In this document: one piece after another, positions 21,668 to 25,799 of the stretch | How positions within the stretch are numbered: the stretch's first letter is position 1 | How the letters are laid out: every line of letters begins with the position of its first letter | NCBI GenBank assembly: GCA_019117525.1 | Contig: DWZO01000051.1 | Location: 1-25,799 of the forward strand | Direction: 5' to 3' | Length of the DNA: 25,799 nucleotides | Origin: Allocoprobacillus merdigallinarum | GTDB lineage: Bacteria; Bacillota_I; Bacilli_A; Erysipelotrichales; Coprobacillaceae | Made by a program: the position numbers and the translations under genes | Notes under the pieces: model-generated | Seen by the model: only the letters and a program-made list of their open reading frames with translations | The model's database searches: none | Told to the model about the DNA's origin: nothing

Positions 21668-22000
21668 CTATCTTTCAGCAACCACACAAGTGATGTGGCT
21701 TGTTCTTTTTAAAATTTGAGTTCCGCTTCCTTTTGCTCTTGCACGGAATCTTTTTAATGTAGGACCTTCATCCACATAAATTTCTTTGATGTATAATTTA
21801 TCTTCTTCTGCACCTTCATTGAATACAGCGTTTTGTGCAGCAGATTTAACGACTTTAATGATTGCAGGAGTTGCACTTTTATTAACGAATTCTAAGATTC
21901 CAAGTGCTTCTTTTACTTGCTTCCCTCTTACCAAGTCAACAACTAATCTTGCTTTTTGAGGTGAAACACGAATCATTTTAGCTTGAGCTCTTGCTTCCAT
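21668..22000 (-). CDS. rplV: 50S ribosomal protein L22 (uL22)
   Basis: The 110 residues include ISPQKARLV-like VSPQKARLVVDLVRGKQV near the start and the beta-hairpin segment VDEGPTLKRFRARAKGSGTQILKRTSHITCVV, which lines the exit tunnel. Changes in that loop give macrolide resistance in other bacteria; no such change is evident. AGAGGAG precedes the ATG, 20 bp after rpsS. Confidence 0.98.
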   Translation of the reverse strand: MEARAQAKMIRVSPQKARLVVDLVRGKQVKEALGILEFVNKSATPAIIKVVKSAAQNAVFNEGAEEDKLYIKEIYVDEGPTLKRFRARAKGSGTQILKRTSHITCVVAER

Positions 22001-22020
22001 GTTTATTTTCTCCTCTCTTT

Positions 22021-22299
22021 CTATTTACCAGACTTTTTATCATCAGCATCATGACCATGATAAGTTCTTGTAGGAGCAAATTCTCCTAATTTATGTCCAA
22101 CCATATCTTCAGTAACATATACTGGGATATGTTCTCTTCCGTTATAAACTGCGAACGTATGTTCAATAAATTGTGGGAAGATTGTAGAACGTCTTGACCA
22201 TGTTTTAATGACTTCTTTTTTGTTAGCAGCATTTAATGCTTCTACTTTTTTCATTAAGTGTTCATCCACGAATGGACCTTTTTTTAAACTTCTTGCCAT
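22021..22299 (-). CDS. rpsS: 30S ribosomal protein S19 (uS19)
   Basis: The 92 residues begin MARSLKKGPFVDEHLMKKVE and contain TWSRRSTIFPQFIEHTFAVYNGREHIPVYVTEDMVGHKLGEFAPTRTY as successive signature blocks. S19 pairs with S13 in the small-subunit head. GGAGGG precedes the ATG, 18 bp after rplB. Confidence 0.98.
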   Translation of the reverse strand: MARSLKKGPFVDEHLMKKVEALNAANKKEVIKTWSRRSTIFPQFIEHTFAVYNGREHIPVYVTEDMVGHKLGEFAPTRTYHGHDADDKKSGK

Positions 22300-22317
22300 A
22301 TTCTATAACCCTCCTTC

Positions 22318-23151
22318 TTATTTACCGTTACGACGACGTACGATTAATTTATTTGAAGCTTTTTTACTATCTCTAGTTTTAACTCCAAGAGCTTTTTTAC
22401 CCCATGGAGTCATTGGTGCTTTACGACCGATTGAAGTTCTACCTTCACCACCACCATGAGGGTGATCATTAGGGTTCATAACAGAACCACGAACTGTAGG
22501 TCTAATACCTTTCCATCTATTACGACCAGCTTTACCAATGTTAACTAATCCATGATCTTCATTTCCAACAACACCAACTGTTGCTCTACAAACTGCTAAG
22601 AATTTTCTTACTTCACCAGAAGCTAATCTTACAGTTACATATTTTCCTTCTTTACCTAAGATTTGAGCAGACACACCTGCAGATCTAGCGATTTGTCCAC
22701 CTTTTCCTGGATGCATTTCAATATTGTGGATAACTGTACCTTCAGGCATATTTCCCATTGGTAAGCTATTACCAACAATAATATCTGCATTTTCACCAGA
22801 AACAATTTTCATTCCAACTTCTAATCCTTTAGGAGCTAAAATATATCTTTTTTCACCATCTACATAGTGAATTAATGCAATATTTGCAGATCTGTTTGGA
22901 TCATATTCAATTGTTGCAACTTTTCCAACAATATCATCTTTATTACGTTTAAAATCAATAATACGATATAAACGTTTATGTCCACCACCATGATGACGAG
23001 TAGTGATGACACCTTGATTATTACGCCCACCAGTTTTTGATAAACGAACTGTTAATGATTTCTCAGGCTTATTTGTTGTAATTTCTTCATAAGTCAAAGA
23101 TGTCATATTACGACGTCCATTAGTTGTAGGCTTATATACTTTAATAGGCAT
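22318..23151 (-). CDS. rplB: 50S ribosomal protein L2 (uL2)
   Basis: The 277-residue protein is one of the most conserved large-subunit proteins and is needed for subunit association and peptidyl transfer. It begins MPIKVYKPTTNGRRNMT and has the RNNQGVITTRHHGGGHKRLYR block. The C-terminal signature is MNPNDHPHGGGEGR, whose histidine lies near the active site. AAGGAGG precedes the ATG. The 58-bp gap before it, larger than others in the operon, contains a stable hairpin. Confidence 0.98.
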   Translation of the reverse strand: MPIKVYKPTTNGRRNMTSLTYEEITTNKPEKSLTVRLSKTGGRNNQGVITTRHHGGGHKRLYRIIDFKRNKDDIVGKVATIEYDPNRSANIALIHYVDGEKRYILAPKGLEVGMKIVSGENADIIVGNSLPMGNMPEGTVIHNIEMHPGKGGQIARSAGVSAQILGKEGKYVTVRLASGEVRKFLAVCRATVGVVGNEDHGLVNIGKAGRNRWKGIRPTVRGSVMNPNDHPHGGGEGRTSIGRKAPMTPWGKKALGVKTRDSKKASNKLIVRRRNGK

Positions 23152-23177
23152 CTGATTTCCTCCTTATTTTTCTTATC

Positions 23178-23196
23178 TGGAATGGAGTTCATTCCA
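23178..23196 (-). other. Intercistronic hairpin between rplW and rplB
   Basis: TGGAATG-loop-CATTCCA is a perfect 7-bp stem with a five-base loop in the 58-bp gap. On the minus strand it is followed by GATAAGAAAAATAAGGAGG, not by a T run, so it is not a terminator. It might be a processing site or a translational control element. Confidence 0.5.
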
Positions 23197-23209
23197 ATAG
23201 TTCTTCCAA

Positions 23210-23500
23210 TTATTCTTCACCGAATAAATTGATTGAATATCCTTCTTTTAATTTAACAATAGCTTTTCTTCTTCTTTTTGTTTTACCAACGTATCTACCC
23301 ATTCTTTTTGTTTTAGGTTTCACATTCATAATGTTTACACTTTCAACTTTAACATCAAACATTTTTTCAACTGCAACTTTAACTTCAGTTTTATTAGCAG
23401 TTAAATCTACATCAAATGTATATTTGTTTTCGTTTTGTTGTAACAATAAAGATTTTTCAGTAAGTACTGGTTTCTTTAAAACATCTGTAATATGTGCCAT
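23210..23500 (-). CDS. rplW: 50S ribosomal protein L23 (uL23)
   Basis: The 96-residue protein begins MAHITDVLKKPVLTEKSLLL, contains the YTFDVDLTANKTEVKVAVEKMFDVKVESVNIMNVK signature (in parts), and has the basic loop TKRMGRYVGKTKRRRKAIV. L23 lies at the tunnel exit and is the main docking site for trigger factor and SRP. Its ATG overlaps the rplD stop by one base (TAATG), with GAGGAGG inside rplD. Confidence 0.98.
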   Translation of the reverse strand: MAHITDVLKKPVLTEKSLLLQQNENKYTFDVDLTANKTEVKVAVEKMFDVKVESVNIMNVKPKTKRMGRYVGKTKRRRKAIVKLKEGYSINLFGEE

Positions 23501-24126
23501 TATGCCAATACCTCCTCAACAGCTTTGATAGCTCCTTCAGTCATTACTAACTTAGTGCTATCTAAGATATCATATACGTTAAGTCCTTTTGAATTAATAA
23601 CTTTAACACCTGGAATATTTCTTGCTGATAAAGCTACGTTTTCATCAACTTCGTCCATAACGATTAATGTTTTTCTGTTAGCTTCTAAGTTTTCTAACAC
23701 TTTGATCATTGCTTTTGTCTTTGGAGCTTCCATAGCGATATTATCTAAAACAGTTAATTCACTATCGATCACTTTTTGACTTAAAGCAGATTTAAGTGCT
23801 AAACGTCTTACTTTTCTGTTCATTTTTAATTTATAGTTTCTATCTGGTGTAGGACCAAATACAACTCCTCCACCTCTCCATTGTGGAGCACGGATAGATC
23901 CTTGTCTTGCTCTACCTGTACCTTTTTGACGCCAAGGTTTCTTTCCTCCACCTTTAACTTCAGTACGGTTTTTCACTTTATGAGTCCCTTGTCTCCATGA
24001 AGCTCTTTGTAGTAAGACCATATCAAAGATTGCTTGGTTATTTGGTTCAATACCAAATACAGATTCATTTAATTCTGTATCTTTAACTTTTTGTCCTTCT
24101 TGATTATATACTGCAACTTTTAACAT
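23500..24126 (-). CDS. rplD: 50S ribosomal protein L4 (uL4)
   Basis: From the chosen start the protein has 208 residues. It has MLKVAVYNQEGQKVKD, an exit-tunnel loop region with EVKGGGKKPWRQKGTGRARQGS and RAPQWRGGGVVFGPTPDRNY, and a C-terminal globular domain. In E. coli L4 represses its own S10 operon; the leader ahead of rpsJ here could serve a similar role, but that is untested. The frame is open to 24171 within rplC. The ATG at 24126 has AAAGGAGG seven bases upstream and gives the usual length. Confidence 0.98.
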   Translation of the reverse strand: MLKVAVYNQEGQKVKDTELNESVFGIEPNNQAIFDMVLLQRASWRQGTHKVKNRTEVKGGGKKPWRQKGTGRARQGSIRAPQWRGGGVVFGPTPDRNYKLKMNRKVRRLALKSALSQKVIDSELTVLDNIAMEAPKTKAMIKVLENLEANRKTLIVMDEVDENVALSARNIPGVKVINSKGLNVYDILDSTKLVMTEGAIKAVEEVLA

Positions 24127-24148
24127 TAGTTTTCCTCCTTTCGCTTCA

Positions 24149-24865
24149 TTATTCAGCAGTTTCCACTGCATCAGTAGTTTCTTCTACCACTGGACTTTCA
24201 GTTTCATATACAATTAAATCTTTAGCAGGATTAACTTTACCGTTTCCTTTTACTGCAGATTTAACAACAACTAAACCTTTTTTAGGACCAGGAATTGATC
24301 CACTAATTAATAATACATTGTTTTCAACATCAACAGCAACGATTTCCAAGTTTTGAACTGTTCTTGTTACATGTCCCATATGTCCTGGTAATTTTTTACC
24401 TGGAGCGATTCTGTTAGGAGCGATTGGCCCCATTGAACCAACGATTCTATGAGCACCAGAACCATGTCCCATTGGTCCTCTTTGTTGTCCATGTCTTTTT
24501 ATAACACCTTGATAACCTTTACCTTTGCTAGTTCCTGTTACATCTACCACTTCACCAGCTACAAAGCTATCAACTTTAATTTCTTGACCAACTTCATAAC
24601 TCATCATTTCGTCATAACGAAATTCTCTAATGAAGCGCTTAGGAGCTGTTTCAGCTTTTGCAACATGACCTTTATGAGCTTTTGTTGCTAATTTTTCTCT
24701 CTTGTCTTCAAAACCAACTTGGATAGCATCATATCCGTCAGTAGCAACTGTTTTCTTTTGTAAAACAACGTTTGGTGTTGCTTCTACAACTGTTACTGGG
24801 ATTAATTTTCCATCAGTAGTGAACACTTGAGTCATTCCAATCTTACGACCTAAGATTCCTTTCAT
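24149..24865 (-). CDS. rplC: 50S ribosomal protein L3 (uL3) with acidic C-terminal tail
   Basis: L3 is an early-assembly protein whose loop reaches the peptidyl-transferase centre. It begins MKGILGRKIGMTQVF and has the signature FAGEVVDVTGTSKGKGYQG in the form FVAGEVVDVTGTSKGKG, then GPMGHGSGAHRIVGSMG. At 238 residues it is about 25-30 longer than usual, because of a C-terminal extension ending ESPVVEETTDAVETAE that is acidic, unlike the basic core. The start has AAAGGTG upstream, 21 bp after rpsJ. Confidence 0.98.
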   Translation of the reverse strand: MKGILGRKIGMTQVFTTDGKLIPVTVVEATPNVVLQKKTVATDGYDAIQVGFEDKREKLATKAHKGHVAKAETAPKRFIREFRYDEMMSYEVGQEIKVDSFVAGEVVDVTGTSKGKGYQGVIKRHGQQRGPMGHGSGAHRIVGSMGPIAPNRIAPGKKLPGHMGHVTRTVQNLEIVAVDVENNVLLISGSIPGPKKGLVVVKSAVKGNGKVNPAKDLIVYETESPVVEETTDAVETAE

Positions 24866-24886
24866 GAGTTACACCTTTACCTTTCC

Positions 24887-25195
24887 TTATAATTTAATTT
24901 CAATATCAACACCACTTGGTAATTCTAAACGAGTTAAAACATCAACTGTTTCTGGTGTTGGATTCACAATGTCAATTAGACGTTTGTGAGTTCTGATTTC
25001 AAATTGTTCACGAGAATCTTTATACTTGTGAACTGCTCTTAAAATTGTATAAACTTCTTTTTCAGTTGGTAGAGGTACAGGACCTACAACTTGTGCTCCT
25101 GACTTCTTCGCAGCTGATACAATTTTTTCAGCAGAAGTATCTAAGATTTTGTGATCAAATGATTTCAAACGAATTCTAATTTTGTTGTTTGCCAT
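24887..25195 (-). CDS. rpsJ: 30S ribosomal protein S10 (uS10, NusE)
   Basis: The 102 residues include IRIRLKSFDHKILDTSAEKIV, GPVPLPTEKEVYTILRAVHKYKDSREQFEIRTHKRLI in successive blocks, and LTRLELPSGVDIEIKL at the end. S10 is in the small-subunit head and also serves as NusE, joining NusB and NusG in transcription antitermination. It is the first gene of the superoperon, with GGAGGA seven bases before the ATG and a structured leader ahead of it. Confidence 0.98.
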   Translation of the reverse strand: MANNKIRIRLKSFDHKILDTSAEKIVSAAKKSGAQVVGPVPLPTEKEVYTILRAVHKYKDSREQFEIRTHKRLIDIVNPTPETVDVLTRLELPSGVDIEIKL

Positions 25196-25221
25196 GACTT
25201 ATTCCTCCTTCTTGCCAATTT

Positions 25222-25318
25222 ATTGGCCTGCTCGATGCGAATTCCCTGAATACGTCCTCCGCTCATGACAACGGCTATCAGCGTTTCAGCAACCTCGCAC
25301 TTCTTCGCATTCACAACA
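25222..25318 (-). promoter_or_regulatory. Structured S10-operon leader RNA
   Basis: The ~120-nt 5' UTR can fold into nested helices. A closing stem is ATGCGAA (25304-25310 with 25235-25241 on the plus strand). Inside it, CTGAA pairs with TTCAG (25285-25289 with 25246-25250). The terminal hairpin is CGCT-GATA-GCCGT-TGTC-ATG-AGCG (25260-25283) with a three-base bulge. A GTGCGAGGTTGC stretch within it looks like elements I recall upstream of rpsJ in other Firmicutes. Folding is read from the sequence; autogenous control by a ribosomal protein is inferred. Confidence 0.65.
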
Positions 25319-25323
25319 AATGC

Positions 25324-25352
25324 ATTTTACACTAAATAGCGCATTAAATCAA
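25324..25352 (-). promoter_or_regulatory. Promoter of the S10-spc-alpha superoperon
   Basis: On the minus strand TTGATT (25347-25352) and TAAAAT (25324-25329) are separated by 17 bp, predicting transcription from about 25317, just before the structured leader. A second -10-like TATAAT at 25419-25424 lacks a good -35 box. Confidence 0.75.
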
Positions 25353-25361
25353 GTCTTTTTG

Positions 25362-25411
25362 CTAATCTTTTAAAAAATTTTTAATCTATTTTGAAGAGAT
25401 TAAAAGGTTAG
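25362..25411. repeat. Inverted repeat upstream of the S10 promoter
   Basis: CTAATCTTTTAA (25362-25373) and TTAAAAGGTTAG (25400-25411) are complementary apart from one G-U type pair. A second perfect 8-bp repeat, TTTTAATC/GATTAAAA (25378-25385 and 25398-25405), is nested and would compete. It lies ten bases upstream of the -35 box; it could be a regulator site or simply AT-rich DNA. Confidence 0.4.
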
Positions 25412-25666
25412 TAATTTTATTATAAATATTGCTATTTCCCTAATAAAAATCTTCAATTGATTAAGAGAAAATCCAAACACAATATATCTTTTATACAAGT
25501 TAAATGGATACTCATAAGGTTAATATATGAAATAACAGAAAGACTTTTCAGAAAAATCATTCATCATGCATGATTTTTTTCTTTTTCATAGAATCCAATA
25601 AACTTAATTTATTAAGATTATTGGACCATAGATATGATCGCTATGACTTTATCAGAATATATTTAG
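25412..25666. other. AT-rich gap between 5S terminators and the S10 promoter region
   Basis: No open frame worth calling and no tRNA or structured RNA recognised. The only visible structure is AAAAATCAT/ATGATTTTT (25552-25578) with a nine-base loop, flanked by T-rich DNA on the plus strand, which is a weak terminator-like hairpin of unclear direction. Confidence 0.4.
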
Positions 25667-25702
25667 CAAAAAAAGAACCACCAGATGAGACAAGGTAGTT
25701 CT
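25667..25702 (-). terminator. Second terminator after the rRNA operon
   Basis: On the minus strand AGAACTACC pairs with GGTGGTTCT (25694-25702 with 25674-25682; one wobble) around an 11-base loop, followed by seven Ts. It lies ~15 bp beyond the first 5S terminator. Confidence 0.65.
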
Positions 25703-25715
25703 CTTTCAGTATACA

Positions 25716-25751
25716 AAATAAAAAAAGAAAGGGAATAGAATGACTATTCCC
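25716..25751 (-). terminator. rRNA operon terminator after 5S
   Basis: A perfect 8-bp stem GGGAATAG/CTATTCCC (25731-25738 with 25744-25751) has a five-base loop. On the minus strand it is followed by a T-rich run (plus-strand 25716-25730). It begins six bases after the 5S 3' end. Confidence 0.85.
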
Positions 25752-25757
25752 TCACAT

Positions 25758-25799
25758 GGACTGGCAGCGTGCTATTTTCGCAGTTGCCTACTATCTTCG
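25758..25799 (-). rRNA. rrf: 5S ribosomal RNA, 3' end (partial)
   Basis: The minus strand reads ATAGTAGGCAACTGCGAAAA, then ATAGCACGCTGCCAGTCC. The AGTAGG and CGCTGCCAG blocks are the 3' domain and closing-stem strand of bacterial 5S rRNA. The gene runs off the right edge, so its 5' part is not seen. A ribosomal RNA operon thus lies directly upstream of the ribosomal protein superoperon on the same strand. Confidence 0.85.

Noticed and set aside
25552..25578. Plus-strand terminator of an unseen gene
   Set aside because: The hairpin is AT-only with a long loop, and no plus-strand gene precedes it.

Overview
The window is an AT-rich stretch of Firmicutes-type chromosome. The best guess is an Erysipelotrichia/Coprobacillaceae-like gut bacterium; this rests on gene order, AT-richness and zinc-ribbon ribosomal proteins, not on a search. 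Every supported gene lies on the minus strand, so the window reads right to left.

Right edge: the last ~42 bases are the 3' end of a 5S rRNA, followed by two terminator hairpins. After ~250 bp of featureless AT-rich DNA comes a strong promoter and a folded ~120-nt leader. These open the complete S10-spc-alpha ribosomal superoperon: rpsJ rplC rplD rplW rplB rpsS rplV rpsC rplP rpmC rpsQ rplN rplX rplE rpsN rpsH rplF rplR rpsE rpmD rplO secY adk map infA rpmJ rpsM rpsK rpoA rplQ. It ends at a strong terminator just after rplQ (about 25.3 to 10.7 kb). The genes build both ribosomal subunits, the Sec channel, RNA polymerase alpha, IF-1, adenylate kinase and methionine aminopeptidase.

Centre: a separately promoted RpiR/MurR-type regulator, then an operon ecfA1-ecfA2-ecfT-truA-PHP phosphatase with stop/start overlaps. 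It encodes the energising module of ECF vitamin transporters, a tRNA pseudouridine synthase and a histidinol-phosphatase-like enzyme. Next is rplM-rpsI, with its own consensus promoter and a short L13-type leader hairpin.

Left edge (1-4.48 kb) is the accessory part and the most interesting. The last 17 nt of rpsI plus 3 downstream bases are repeated twice more downstream (173-192, 1840-1859, 4463-4482), splitting the region into two tandem units of 1667 and 2623 bp. Both units have related ends: a terminator next to one att-like copy, and a conserved 18-bp motif exactly 47 nt from the other. Each carries one small transcription unit: an XRE-HTH/DUF3990-like ADP-ribosyltransferase-fold protein with a coupled partner, and a KAP-family P-loop ATPase. 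Neither unit contains a recombinase gene. They look like integrase-less (CIME/cassette-like) islands stacked at the 3' end of rpsI with defence or toxin-antitoxin cargo.
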